A stretch of DNA of 64,000 nt from Ulota crispa (lineage: Eukaryota; Streptophyta; Bryopsida; Orthotrichales; Orthotrichaceae). The stretch's first letter is position 1; each line of letters starts with the position of its first letter. A model generated the notes under the pieces. That model saw only the letters and a program-made list of their open reading frames with translations. It was not told the origin of the DNA and searched no databases. This document shows, one piece after another, positions 23,448 to 34,910 of the stretch. Made by a program: the position numbers and the translations under genes. Where the stretch lies: contig OY987245.1 in the NCBI GenBank assembly GCA_963920765.1, forward strand, positions 18,926,727 to 18,990,726, read 5' to 3'.

Positions 23448-24023
23448 CTCCCTCTGTCCCTCTAAAAAGCTCCAAATCAGACTAATTTCTTGTACCACTA
23501 AAAAGCTCCCTTCTGCTGATTTCAAACGCTGAGAAAAAAGCGTTTGCCATGTCCAATGATCTCATGGGGGGCAAGTTAAGCAATTAGAGAGCATTCCTCT
23601 CCTAGCAAGCTGGGCCTCGCCCATATGAGGTACCATTGTTGCTACTAATCTTTAAATCATCAATAATGAGGAACTGACACAAATACAGTGCTTTTTGCAT
23701 GGAATTTGGATGCCCAAACAGCAACATCAAAACTCAAGATTTTGCATACATTTGGTAGATGGTATATTGATTCTAGAATGCATATGCCACTAGCACAAAG
23801 ACTAAAATAATGAGGAGGTAACAGCATTCACAACCTATGCACAAATATGGTACTTTTTTTGCATGGAATTTGGGTGCCTAAATAACAACATCAAAACAAG
23901 AGATATTGCATACATTTGGTAGATGGTACATTAATTCCAGAATGCATGTATCACTAGCACAAAGACTAAAGTTAAGCCCATTGCAAGGAAGCTGTTTGGA
24001 CGTTTTTAGAGGGACAGAGGGAG
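23448..24023. mobile_element. Stowaway-like (Tc1/mariner) element
   Basis: The left end CTCCCTCTGTCCCTCTAAAA and the right end TTTTTAGAGGGACAGAGGGAG are inverted repeats beginning CTCCCTC, the plant Stowaway signature. It is flanked by TA on the left and TT on the right (TA expected). At 576 bp it is long for a Stowaway because it contains a direct duplication of about 135 bp (23678-23812 and 23840-23973, sharing TTTTGCATGGAATTTGG and CACTAGCACAAAGACTAAA). Confidence 0.85.
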
Positions 24024-24423
24024 TTTTTTTTCAGTGCTTTGGAGCCCTCCTTCTATTGCCAACAAGAACATAGCAAAACTCGACCGATTTAGGGTTTAAA
24101 AAAATGCGCAGAAGCAAAAGGGGCCAATTCTTTAGTCACCAACAATCGAACCCTCCTTTTTCACTAAACTTAAGCTGAATACGACACAGCAATTGAGTAT
24201 ATCATTGGAAGCGGAAACCTGGCTCCGGAAGCAGAAGTTGAGTGTGAGATTGCAATCCAACCCTATAAACGTCGAATAGTGCAAACACTGAATCTGCTCA
24301 TTGTCGGCAGAGTCACAACACAGGGAGCAGTACAATTGAGAGGGTGCGGAAGGGAGAATACTCACAGTAAGAATTGAACTGTGAAAGGTAATAAACAATC
24401 ACAGCCTTTAATTACTCCAGCGC

Positions 24424-24789
24424 TTGCGTTGCTGTGACATGCGGTCATCCATCTCAGCGCGCCCAACAGGCGACGAAATTCGACTGAGAGATGATCGTGG
24501 CGAAGCTGGAATCGCCAATGGTGGGTTGCTTGGTGGTCACCACCGTCGCCTTGAGCTCACTTCCAGAACTCTCGTTCTGTTTTTCTCTGTCTCTTCCTGT
24601 GCTGTGGGAAGATCTGACCCAAAGCTTACGTTGCGAGCAATCAGAAGATGCAAAAGGATTGGGCGCATTCGTGGATGGAAAGGCCTCAAGTGCACAGATC
24701 CAGGCTGTAGCGGACGGCGTGCCATGGCGACCACCCACATTCTCTTCGCTTCTATTGGGACTTGGGAGTTCCAAACTCCTCTAGACTAG
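24424..24789 (+). other. GC-rich low-copy block, possible unrecognised exon
   Basis: This about 360-bp block is much richer in GC and CpG than its surroundings and is open in several frames on both strands. The most protein-like frame is + 24491-24784 (97 codons, MIVAKLESPMVGCLVV...), with a hydrophobic start. Another is - 24774-24454. I recognise none of them. It could be the core promoter or first exon of the PDZ gene on the minus strand, or a decayed gene. Confidence 0.25.
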
Positions 24790-24804
24790 TGTACCTCAGC
24801 TCTT

Positions 24805-25031
24805 AGGGCCAGTTTCCATTTTGGGGCCTGGAGGGTCCAGGCCTGGACCTCCAGCCTTGAGCTTTTGCAAAAGTTGAATAATATTCCTGGATTTTTCTGG
24901 ATATTTTAGACCCTAGATTGGAGCTTGTTTTCAAAAATGTACATTTCATCGAGGTTTCAAACTTTCTCTTTCTTTGCCCATGGTCAGCCTAGATGGGCCT
25001 CTATTTCTAATTACCAATGGAAACTGCTCCT
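24805..25031. repeat. MITE with AGGGCCAGTTTCCATT ends
   Basis: The left end AGGGCCAGTTTCCATTTTGG pairs with the right end CCAATGGAAACTGCTCCT (two or three mismatches). 227 bp, no coding frame. The ends resemble hAT-type elements, but no clean 8-bp duplication is visible. Confidence 0.6.
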
Positions 25032-25053
25032 TAGGGAGCCAAGCCCTCCTTAA

Positions 25054-26135
25054 CCCTTTAAAAACCACACACATTTTCCCAAAACCCACTAGAAACTAGG
25101 GCAATAAAATTAGATGTGCTTTTGAATCAAAGTTGGACCCAATTTGAATAATCCAACCTTACAAATGTGAATGGCACCTTGTTTGTTGTAATGTACCAAA
25201 TTTCAGCTAGATTCACAGTTGGAGGTGAAATCTTATAATGATTGAGTGAGCCGTATATGGAAAATCTCTAGTTTTACATGCTTGTGTGGTTTTGAATGTT
25301 AACGCTTCATGCTAGCTTTGATTGAGAAGAGCCTTACATTTCTAGAAAGCAAGGTTTCCCACCTTTCCAACAAGACTAGTTTCACTCAAAATGGACAAAA
25401 ATAGCAATCACAAGGTGTAGCTAAGTGAACAAAAAGGGTCAAAAATCCCATTTTCTTTGCTACCCTAAAACGGTTCTACAAGAAATTTGATAATTGTTAT
25501 GGAAAATCCAATTGGTGAAAGCAATCAAGAATTGGCCTTAAATGTAGGATGAACTTTTTTTTTAAATAAAATGATTGTATCATTTCAATGGATTCTCAAG
25601 TACTACAATTGTACTACTACCATATAGAGAAACAATACAAGCGTATTCCTTAAGCAATTTGAAATTTTTAAGGTTGCACAATTGAAATGTAACATTCTTC
25701 TTGGATGTTTGATGTATTGTGTTGTTGCTTTGATCCATCTTTGACCAAATATGGATACATATTTTGAGGCCATGATGTATAAACACCATTATTTATCAAC
25801 TCACAAATCTGATTCCATTGTTGTTTCTTGGGTTGTATGCAAAATTCTTGTGATCACAAGCGTTCTTCAAGATCATTTTCCAAATTGTTAAGCAATTTTA
25901 TTCATTAGAAGAAACTCGTGTTTTTTATAACAGATCTTTTTGAACATCCACTTGTTTTTATGTTACAATGATGTTAAAACTAACATTTTGATGTTATGTC
26001 TGATGTCATTGTTAACGTGAAAACAAGTGGACATCCAAAAAAATCCGTTATAAAAAACATGGGTTTCTTCTAGTGATTGTATAGGACAAAAATTTCTCTC
26101 CCGAACCAAAATATGGTTTGGTGGTCTCTAAAGGG
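25054..26135. mobile_element. Family P (piggyBac-like) non-autonomous element
   Basis: The left end CCCTTTAAAAACCACAC and the right end read inward CCCTTTAGAGACCACC match at about 13 of 15 positions. TTAA flanks both sides (25050-25053, 26136-26139). 1082 bp, including a nested mini-CACTA (25903-26075). No transposase frame. Confidence 0.82.
25903..26075. mobile_element. Miniature CACTA-type element nested in the P element
   Basis: The left end is CATTAGAAGAAACTCGTG and the right end read inward is CACTAGAAGAAACCCATG, with further complementary arms (TTTTTTATAAC...GTTATAAAAAA). The 3-bp duplication ATT is present at 25900-25902 and 26076-26078. CACTA ends with a 3-bp TSD are the En/Spm superfamily signature. 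173 bp. Confidence 0.85.
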
Positions 26136-26151
26136 TTAATTAGAACACAAC

Positions 26152-26830
26152 ATCTCCACTAGACCTCTAGTTCTTCATCCAAGTGAAACATCTTGGATCT
26201 TGTTTCCCATGTTTGATTGTAATTTCCTCACCCACGCAACTAGGGAGAAAAATGTTCAACCAATAACAAGCCTCCTTGTTTGAAAAAGTAGATAGATTCT
26301 CCATCATTGCTTCCTCAACCTATTAATTGATCAAAGCAAAGTAGTGTTTAGAGGAGTTGCCAAGCACTAGGAAAATGCAAAATTTGCATTGCAGGGGAAA
26401 ATCTTTTGGCAAGTCCAAGCATTAACTACCTCCTTTTCATCCAAAAGTGGAGGTAAGACGATATTTCACCATATAGGTAGAGATGCTCTAAAAGCATCTC
26501 CACTCGTATTGGCAAAACAGTGGATAAGGGAGACTTTTGGATGAAAAGGAGGTAGTTAATGCTTAGACTTGCCAAAAGATTTTCCCTTGCAATGCAAATT
26601 TTGCATTTTCCTAGTGCGCAGCAACTCCTCTAAACAATACTTTACTTTGATCAATTAATAGGTTGAGGAAGCAATGATGAAGAATCTATCTACTTTTTCA
26701 AACAAGGAAGCTTATTGTTTGTTAAATACTATTCTACTTAGTTACACAAGTGGGAGAAATTATTGTTCAAGCTTGGAAACAAGAAACACAGTGTTTCTCC
26801 AAGAACATATCCTAAAGGTCAGCTCACGAT
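26152..26830. repeat. Large palindrome with about 220-bp arms
   Basis: The left arm (about 26261-26480) is repeated inverted at about 26500-26718. Examples are GAAAAAGTAGATAGATTCT and its complement, and ATTTGCATTGCAGGGGAAAA and its complement. The centre holds AGAGATGCTCTAAAAGCATC, two facing copies of the GAGCATCTCCAC end also seen at 43519. It is a foldback MITE or two MITEs head to head. No coding frame. Confidence 0.75.
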
Positions 26831-27077
26831 GCTCTTAGGAAGGTAGTCTATATATATAACATTTGAACTTGAAGTTCCCTCACACTAACTCCACAAGCTA
26901 AATTATTTAAACTCTTAGCAAAAAACCTTGTAAAATATTATGTTTTGACATTTTACAATTGACTTGAGAAGATGTTTTCTAAATTTGGTTTTAGATTTAA
27001 TCAATAAATATTTAAAATTGCATTAGTAAATTCAGCCTTAATACCTTATGCCTTATGCAGCTATAGATCATAGTTAA

Positions 27078-27326
27078 AACACCATATTCATTAAAATAGG
27101 AGATTTTCACTGAATTGTGAAAGGAAATTTGACAAAAGGTTTTATTGCAATTTAGTTTGAGTCAAGCTAAATTGCAATAAAACCTTTCAAAACTGACTTA
27201 AAATTAGAAGGTTTTATGTCAATCTAGCTAAAAACTCTATTTTTAATGGAAATTGCTGATCCAAGTCAAGATTGAAATGGTTATTTTGAAAGGTGTCCAA
27301 TTTCCCATTTTAACGAATATGGTGTT
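27078..27326. mobile_element. Family A MITE with TTAA target duplication
   Basis: The left end AACACCATATTCATTAAAAT and the right end read inward AACACCATATTCGTTAAAAT. 4-bp flanks TTAA at 27074-27077 and 27327-27330. The interior (AATTTAGCTTGA/CAAGCTAAATTGCAATAA) matches 58836-59113 and 61567-62473. Its intact left end is the empty-site reference for the P element at 61584. Confidence 0.88.
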
Positions 27327-27500
27327 TTAAGTATTTTTGTAAAACCAGCTACACAGATTATTTTCCATATTTTTGCTTAATAAAACATCATTGCATTTTC
27401 ATTGATTTGGTTTTCTTTTGAGGCCTTTTTAGAATTAAAACCGTGGGTAGAACTTTTGCACTAAGTAATCATAATAAGTTATATAGTTTATTGCAATTAA

Positions 27501-27690
27501 CTCGTAAAGGACCATTGCCCCTGTGGGGGACAAATGAGATTTTGGGCATGTATCTATAGTTGAATTAGGTTATATTACTTTTTGAAACTTTTATTGAAGA
27601 TGGGCAACTCAAAGATCTACATATGTGAGCATCTAATTTTTTCTTCATTCCAACATTCAACAAGGAAGTTATGCATGAACCCTTAAAGCA
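27501..27690. mobile_element. Left-end fragment of a family P element
   Basis: CTCGTAAAGGACC follows TTAA (27497-27500), and the next about 190 bp match the left part of the copies at 1758 and 46141 (GGGCATGTA, TTTTATTGAAGATGGGCAA). No right end is found before the next element. Confidence 0.65.
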
Positions 27691-27713
27691 TTTCCACTAA
27701 TACAATAAAATAA

Positions 27714-28119
27714 GGGAATTGATATATGCACACCGGGGGTTGATATTTGCACACCTTCCGAGGTAAGTTTTAGATTTCTACCATCAAAAAGCTAAATTTG
27801 AGAATTTGAAACTTAGATTTGGACTTTGAGACCATGATTTAGTTTTGAACCATAAAAAAGTTGCAATTCAACAACATCCAATGAAAAAGTTTAACTAGGG
27901 GGAAAAATGTTACTTTTACTTTTGTATGTAAAAAAAGATAAGTTTTTTCATTGGGTGCGTTGAATTGGAACTTTTTTTAGGGGTCTAGACTAAATCATGG
28001 TCTCTAAGTCCAAATCTGAATTCAAATTTCTCAAATTCAACTTTATAATGGTAGAAATCTAAAAGTTAATCCAAGGGGTGTGCAAATATCAACCCTCCAG
28101 TGTGCATGTATCAATTCCC
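27714..28119. mobile_element. Family C2 MITE, uninterrupted copy
   Basis: The ends are GGGAATTGATATATGCACAC and GTGCATGTATCAATTCCC, with flanks TAAAATAA at 27706-27713 and 28120-28127 (8 bp perfect; a ninth base differs). The arms fold back along most of 406 bp. It contains GTTACTTTTACTTTTG, the intact target that C3 duplicated at 4976. Confidence 0.85.
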
Positions 28120-28402
28120 TAAAATAATGGGATGGGAAGATCTTTGAATGATAAGGGAGTAATTAATGAATGAATTTGTCAAAATACTCTTTTTGACATT
28201 GCAAAATTGTAACTTTTTGATGCTCAAAAACTCATTCATACAATACCTTTTCTGCCACAAAAGTAGGTTGAATAATTAATGCTGGAAAATCTATTTCCTT
28301 TTGCAAACACAAAGATTTGTCATTAGTTGAATGTTAATTTACTTGGTTGGACGGGTGGGCAAGAAGCAAGGAACATTTTGTTTTATTAGTGATGAAGCTT
28401 TC

Positions 28403-28552
28403 TAAGGTAACCCTCCCCATCCCCAACCCCTCCCCAAATCTGATCCTTTTGTATCGAGGGCATACATTTTAGTTTGAAATGTATACCTCGGGTACATGCA
28501 ATCATAATTGGGGATGACTTATTAAAGGGTCGGGTATGGAGAGGGTTATCTT
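28403..28552. repeat. Small foldback element
   Basis: AAGGTAACCCTCCCCAT at the left pairs with GGTATGGAGAGGGTTATCTT at the right, with inner complementary tracts (CGAGGGCATACATTT and AAATGTATACCTCG). No coding frame. It abuts the next P element. Confidence 0.6.
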
Positions 28553-28554
28553 AA

Positions 28555-29346
28555 CCCCTAAGCATCTCACATGTCAAATTTTGGTCTATCAAGATTAGAA
28601 TTTGCAAGAAATGGAGTCCATATCATGGGTGTACTGTCTCAGAATTGTACTTGGGTTTAGGATATGGTACTACTCTCATGCCACATAGTGGGTGATGGGG
28701 GTTTCACCACTTGTACAAGCATGGATTGTGCAAGTCAAGTATGACAATAGTATGCTAGAACTTCAGTTTGTGTAGTTTGGGGTTTAGGTGCGAGGATAGA
28801 GACCACTAGCTATGGCCAGTTCCATATTGTTAGGGGTGTTTTGGCATACATGGCTTAGACTAGAGAAGGGTTTTGCAGTTGTACCATTGGGAGCTCTGCC
28901 CTTGTGGAGGTCAAAGCCTTACCCGTACCTTGCCTATTGTCCACTATGCCGTGTGAGCCTTGCAACTTTGGGCCAATAAAAAAGCACCTTGCGGCTGTCA
29001 AAACTTCACCAAATTTGGCAGCAAGCGAGATACTTGTAAATTGCACCCTTTGCCTAAATTTCATCAAAAGAAGCCTCCTCTAAGACATGAATTTTTGCAT
29101 CCATAGCCACAGACTCCCCCAAAATTGGCCATTTGCCACATAGTCAACTATACTTTGACTAATACAATCTCCAAAATGGTATGATCAAAAGTTCTTCAAA
29201 TTTCTAATCAAGTGCATCAAGCACCCATTTTGCTATTTTAGTGATGAATCCTCCCCGATCTAAGTTCTCAGCTCAGGGCATACAATGTTTTCTAGCACGG
29301 TCTCCCTTAGCCTCATTTTCTTGATTTCAGTGTGGGCTCTCAGGGG
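28555..29346. mobile_element. Family P-like element
   Basis: TTAA lies on both sides (28551-28554, 29347-29350). The ends are CCCCTAAGCATCTCACA and, read inward, CCCCTGAGAGCCCACA, an imperfect match. The left end resembles the right end of the element at 503-1504 (CCCCTAAGCGTCT). 792 bp; the open frame - 29067-28855 is short and unrecognised. Confidence 0.6.
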
Positions 29347-29350
29347 TTAA

Positions 29351-29991
29351 ACATTATATTTATTAGTGATGAAGCTTTCTAGGTTAGAAAAGGTGGAGCT
29401 GCTCTAAAGGGTCAGAATTATGTGTAAGATATGTACACCCATAAGCATCAATGTCCCCATAACCGTCACCTCTGAAAATCTTGGAAAATTTGTGAAAATG
29501 GATAGATGTAATGACAAGAATGTACAACATGTGAACATGAAATCTTGAAAGTGGTTATAGGTGCAATGGCAGTTTGCTCTTTAAAAATTCATAGCTTATT
29601 CTCATAGTATCCAAATAATACATTCAAAAATGCAAACTCATTATTATTCTGTTCCTAATAGGATCTTATAATTTGCTAGCTGTTTATTGATACTCATCAT
29701 GTTCAAATCCCTTAGTTTGACGCTTATGGGTGTACATACCTTACGTGGCTCACACATTTTGCAAACTCCGTTTCATGAGGAAAGATTAGAATGCCCTCCC
29801 TCATTTCAGCCCTCCGACGTCCCATGCACGTCACCACATCACTGGTCATGAATGCGGTTGGTCCCGCCACGTCACAGTAGTTAACCAATTGCGAAAGCTT
29901 CAGGAATCGGGCCTCCTTCACACACCCAATCACCACCCAATGCACTTAAATGTTCGATTTTCTTGAACTTTGTGGCAGCATTTCATTGGTT
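29351..29991. other. Gene-free spacer
   Basis: No supported gene. The short minus-strand frame at 29945-29724 has no recognisable domain. 29992-30000 is the TSD of the next element. Confidence 0.4.
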
Positions 29992-30000
29992 TAAAAATAA

Positions 30001-31278
30001 GGGAAATTTTGATGGATACCTCTGAAGTTTGCAGTAAGGTAGGAGCACCATAAGCGTGGAAATAAGGGTTTTGGAGTAGGTAAAACATTTCACTAATTTT
30101 GAAAAAAATATTGTAAGGTAGGAAATGGAAATAAAAAATATCGGCATCAATTTCAAGGTTTCAAGTGCAAGCATTTGTTGACAAGATTTTTCAAAGTCCA
30201 AAATCACTGAAATTATAAGAACCATGTGTAAGAGATGCTAGAAACAAGGCTTGTTGGTTCTTAAATAGTGAGATGGGTAATCAAAACAGTCATGGATTCA
30301 CCCACAACCATCACTTTATCACTCATAAATAACACTTAAGTACCCCTAACCATCCTGACTTTGTCAGTGACTCCCATGGGGATGTCACGCCCATGGGTGC
30401 GGTTACCTTATATGTATAAGGTAGGAGGCTCATAAATGGACCATCAAAGGGCTGAAACTGAAATTTGAGGAGGTGAAACTTTTTCAAATATCTTTGAGTA
30501 AATTTTTCTTGAAAGGTGTCAAGAGGAATTAACATCTAATCCAAGTTGTTTCATATTTTTTGGAGCGTTGTGGAATTAGTTATGAGATTTTGAAGGCGAA
30601 GGATCGTAGGGATCTCAAATGGACCACCTTCTCAAATGTACACTGCCTGTACATTATTGAAGGGCTAAGAAAAACAACATGTACAAGTAAAGTACATTTG
30701 AGGAGGTGATCCATTTTAGAACCTGGTCCGAATTAGAGCCTCCTACCTTAAATGTTCCTGGTTTTTTCAGAAATTGCATAAATACCTTTGGACCATGATT
30801 TTCAGGTGTGTGTTATTTTGTGCACACCACTATCCCTTGAGAAAGGCCAACCACTTGACTGTGAGAACCTGAAGAAAAAAAAAAACCAACCAACCAAGGG
30901 CCAATCAAAGAACCTTGTCCTGCCAAACAAACCCCCTTGCAATTGGTAAACAAAAAATAAATGAAGAAAAGCCCCTTGCTGCCATAGATTTCAAATAAGT
31001 TATCCCTTATTGTTTGCAAGGTGAACTGATATCACACAAATACAAGTAAGCTTTTGGGGGCACGCTAGAATCTTCTCACAATCACTAATCTCAAATTATT
31101 AGACCAATGAAATAATGCCACATGTACCTCTTTCAGTTTTGGCTGAATGTGTACCCCAATTAATTTTTCATGTGCACATGATTCATTATGGTCCAAGCGT
31201 ATTTGTGCAATTTCTGAAAAACGGAGGGTATCTGTACAGATATTGCAAACATCAGGGGTACCCATCACAAAAATTCTC
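30001..31278. mobile_element. Family C4 MITE interrupted by family D elements
   Basis: The ends GGGAAATTTTGATGGATACC and its relaxed complement near 31278 are flanked by a perfect 9-bp duplication TAAAAATAA (29992-30000 and 31279-31287). The left arm stops at GAAGTTTGCAG (about 30033) and resumes near 30755 (CTGGTTTTTTCAGAAATTGC), compared with the copy at 21693. The gap holds D-type sequence, including the complete D element at 30417. Confidence 0.8.
30417..30750. repeat. Family D element, copy 2, nested in C4
   Basis: TAAGGTAGGAGGCTCATAAA to GAGCCTCCTACCTTA, nearly collinear with 7-337. An additional D-type end, TAAGGTAGGAGCACC, lies at about 30033, so more than one insertion occurred. No clean TSD. 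Confidence 0.75.
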
Positions 31279-31372
31279 TAAAAATAACTACTGTTCCACA
31301 ATACAGCCAATCGAAAAATATTTATTCCCCTTCTCAATTTTGTGCCAAAAATTACTTTCCAAGGGGGCAGAC

Positions 31373-31658
31373 TTTCATGGGCCGGCGAAGCTCTAAGCCA
31401 ATGACAAGGGGGGTTGGTAGAAAATATTTCCACATTAGTAAACAAAAGTTTTGTGAGGCACTTTCATGGGCCGGTTAAGTTGGTGAAGGTCTACGACATT
31501 GACCGGGGTTGGTAGAAATTATTCCCACATTTTCAAACAAAAGGTTCGTGAGTCCTTTTCGTAGGCCAGCGAAGTTGGTGAATCTCAAAGTCAATGACAA
31601 GAGTTGGTAGAACATGTTTCCAGATTTTCAAACAAAATGCTTGTGAGTCATTTTCATG
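31373..31658. repeat. Three-unit tandem repeat of about 90 bp
   Basis: Units begin at about 31373, 31462 and 31556, and a fourth starts near 31651. Each has TTTCATGGGCCGGCGAAG-like, GTTGGTAGAA and TTTCAAACAAAA blocks. Units are 89-95 bp and diverged. No coding role seen. Confidence 0.8.
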
Positions 31659-31740
31659 TGAGAAGAAGAAACCAAACGGAACAAATGGCAGGAGTAGGAC
31701 TACCTTGTTGTCAAAGAAATTTCAAATGTGATCTTATACA

Positions 31741-32243
31741 ATAGGGGGTTTCAGATATCTCAAAAAAACTGTGAACAAATGGTCATAAACGAGTTTCTGT
31801 TCACTGGTGGATATGTTATCACTACCTCATGAGGTCATCATAACGTGTTATTTGTTAATTTGGTAAAAACATGGGTACCATTTTGTACCTCACTTGAATC
31901 TAAAAAGGCCTCCTAAATTTGAATTGAGAAGGTCACTTAAATCCTAGTTAATGAACTCTGTCCAAAATTTCAAAAGTTAATGAATTTTTTGTCCAAAGAG
32001 CATATTTATGGATGATATGGATGATATATATCTCATTTCATTGAAAACAATCAACGGATTCCTAATTCAATGAATATGGCATTCTTTGGAAAAAAAAGCC
32101 AAAGTCTCATTTTGTACGCTTTTTACCAAATTAACAAATAACGCGTTTCATAGGTTGTTCACATAGTAACTTGGCTTGGTTATTCACCAATTTCATCCAC
32201 GTGAACAAAATTTGTGGTGAACGGCATATTTAAAACCCCCTAA
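31741..32243. repeat. Element with ATAGGGGGTTT ends, containing a family A MITE
   Basis: The left end AATAGGGGGTTTCAGATATC pairs with the right end GGCATATTTAAAACCCCCTA. A related pair of ends is at about 33889-34221. The middle is occupied by the A element 31852-32147. TSD not resolved. Confidence 0.6.
31852..32147. mobile_element. Family A MITE with TCAT target duplication
   Basis: The left end AACGTGTTATTTGTTAATTT and the right end read inward AACGCGTTATTTGTTAATTT. Perfect TCAT at 31848-31851 and 32148-32151. 296 bp. It is nested in the ATAGGGGG element. Confidence 0.9.
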
Positions 32244-32269
32244 TATGCATTATTGACAATTCTTGAATA

Positions 32270-32388
32270 AACACCATATTCATTAAATTGGGAATTTTGT
32301 AACATTTTGAGTTTAAGGTGACCACCTTAAACTGAAGGTGAAGTAAAACTTGGGAATCTGATTTTCCCAATTTAATGAATATGGCGTT
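32270..32388. mobile_element. Family A MITE with AATA target duplication (shortest copy)
   Basis: The left end AACACCATATTCATTAAATT and the right end read inward AACGCCATATTCATTAAATT. Perfect AATA at 32266-32269 and 32389-32392. Only 119 bp, mostly ends. Confidence 0.9.
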
Positions 32389-32392
32389 AATA

Positions 32393-33888
32393 ACTTCTGA
32401 GTGAAATTTTTTTCAAATATTATACATGATATTGATATTCAATCATAAAGCTATCTATAATAGTGTGGCATTTAATTAAACACGGACCACCCAAATTTTT
32501 CATAAGTAACAATCCAAAAATCGTTTTGAGCTGTATAACCTTGGGAGGAAATTGTAATATACTAGGAGATATTCGCATAACATGAGGAGGTTTTAGTTTT
32601 AGGCAAGCCACATCTTAGAAAGTCGCTTATGTGGTCTCAAACTTTTGGATACATTGACTTAGGTCAATACAAGAATTTATTCTTATCAAAATGGAAACCC
32701 CAATTCATTTCATTTAATATAAGTGATTGATTATATGAACATCACTAAACTTGAGTACAATTGCACCTATGTTTGTCACATTGGGTTGCTCGTCCGCCTG
32801 GCTACATGTGCACTTGAAATGTCCGATTAAGATCAAGGTCCGTTTGATGAAGTCTAACTTATAGTTGATTTTAAAAATGGTACAAAATGATTAAAAAAAC
32901 TTACTTTGTACATGTTAGTGATACTCATTATTGTTAACATGAAGTTAAAATGTGAATTCAAAGCCATATCAAGTAATAAAATGAAAAATGATAATTTGAT
33001 TCTTTCATGTTTAGGTCAAAAATCCTAAAAAAGCCTTCAAAAATACAAGAAGTCGGACACGTTTGTCTATTTGTCTTGTCTTTTTAGGCGGTTTGCATGT
33101 GCAGTTTGACAGCCTAAAGTCACTCAAAGTAACAACCTTGATTGAGACTTCACTATTGTACAAGAAATTGCACACTTGTTTTTTTTGCAATATGCTATAG
33201 TATACATAATGACAGAAATAGCAAATGTCCTAGACTGTATTGTTTTTCCCAATTCACTTAATATGGTGTTTTTAGCTATTACCACTCTAAACACCCAAGT
33301 GTGAACATACCCATCTACATCCAATAACAAAAGGATTCTTGCTAATTAAGTCCACCATTTTTGTTAGAGCTTCTCCAGCCTTGCCCCCCACATCGCCCAC
33401 ACAATGCACACCAAACAAGGTTTGAGTGTGCTTATCTGATTACCGGGGTGCCGCTCCGAGCAAGAGAGCCAGCCTTCCTCCCCAGAAACACACACCACCC
33501 GTCTTCTACTTAAGCAAATGGACGACCTTGGTCCGCAAAACGTGTGAAAGAGCTCCTAGCGACAAAAGCAACTCTTGGATTGTTCTGTTCTTTAAGAGGT
33601 ACAAGATCAACTTTTGCTACTTTCAAGCGCATTGAAATTTGATGAGCGAATTGGCATGTGTAGTGTTTGAGCCAAAGTTTGATGAGCTTGGTCAAGATTC
33701 CGCGTGTGGCAAGCCGGCGCTGGAGCTGGATTTAGCATCTTAGCATGCCTAGGCCTAGTGTTTGGCTGTCTAGCGAGCAAGGCAAGAGGTGCTCTTAGAC
33801 TAGAGCAGTTCAAAGGGATACAAGTACATCCCTAAAATGTACTATCCATAGTGCTTAAATCTCTAAGATAGGTCGAGTGGTTGACATA
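32393..33888. other. Gene-free spacer
   Basis: No supported exon. A lone family A right end (TTTTTCCCAATTCACTTAAT followed by ATGGTGTT) is at about 33243-33272 without a visible partner. Confidence 0.4.
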
Positions 33889-34221
33889 TTAGGGGGCTTC
33901 AATCATGAACTTTTTTAGGTGACTCACCGTGACTCATGTTACTGTTCACCTCTATGACTTCACTAGTGAACCGCGAGGTGACTCACCTTTGGACTTCATT
34001 CCTAACGTGATTCAAGTGAGGAGTGAACTTCAAAAACTCACCTTTGTGGCTTCTTGCGGCTCATTCATCTGCTTCCTCAAACCCCGAAACTTCTCTTGTA
34101 GAAATTTCTGCAAACTCACGAGTATCTCAGTCTTTGCGTGTGTGAGGGAACAAAAACAATTCACTAATGAGCAGAGATTTGTGAGGGGAGAAGTTCAAAG
34201 GCCAAATTTTAAGTTTAAAAC
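33889..34221. repeat. Element with TTAGGGGGCTT ends
   Basis: ATTAGGGGGCTTCAATCATG at the left and AAGTTTAAAACCCCCTAAT at the right are inverted. A second half-copy of the right end (GGCATATTTGAAACCCC) is at about 34313-34330. Related to 31741-32243. Confidence 0.5.
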
Positions 34222-34329
34222 CCCCTAATATGAATATGAATATTTGAATGGGTGCACGAGAGGACATAAACAGTGGCTTCACTAAGTTGTCGTGAACGAA
34301 ATTGATGATGAACGGCATATTTGAAACCC

Positions 34330-34910
34330 CTATTGGCTACAAAAACGCCCCGGAAGTATAGTATCTGCCAAAATATCGAAGCCGACGATTGGTGGAAACG
34401 CCCTCTCGGCTGCTGCTCTTGGAGCTCCGCAAGGGTCAACACAAATCGAAGAGGGCAAGAGCCAGACCGCCACTTGGATCATTTGGATGAGAGGTGCATT
34501 GGAAAAAACGCCGTTGACATGAAGGCCGTAGACGGGGAGCATATTTGCGCGAATCAACACGACATACCACAGGGATCCGTCCTTCAAATACTATCAAGGA
34601 CACCGGATTCTTGCAAACGAGCAAGGACTAGTCCAATGGCAGACTTGAGCGTGCGTTCACCTTGCTGGCTGCCTTGTGCGCACGCTCCCACCTGGCGATT
34701 CCGTTTGTCGAGCGTGTGACACCCCCGACGCGGCACTCGCATTGCACACTTTGAACGTCGATCTACAAAATTCGACTACAACGCAATCGATGCGTACTTT
34801 GACGATCAGGATCGCTGCACCGCATGAGTTGCAGGTTTGGATGGCTGCCCATTTGCTGGAGTGTGGTCGCGCGAGTCTGCTTGCTGGCTGCACGTGTGCG
34901 CAAACTTAAC
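34330..34910. other. GC-rich block with overlapping open frames, unrecognised
   Basis: About 580 bp of clearly higher GC and CpG than the surroundings, with open frames on both strands (for example + 34321-34719, 132 codons, and - 34587-34330, 85 codons). None has motifs or splice context I recognise, and CG-rich DNA has few chance stops. It could be a decayed gene fragment or a methylation-protected island. I do not call a gene. Confidence 0.3.

Noticed and set aside
24454-24774. 106-codon minus open frame in the GC-rich block
   Set aside because: Overlaps frames on both strands; no motif, start context or splice support.
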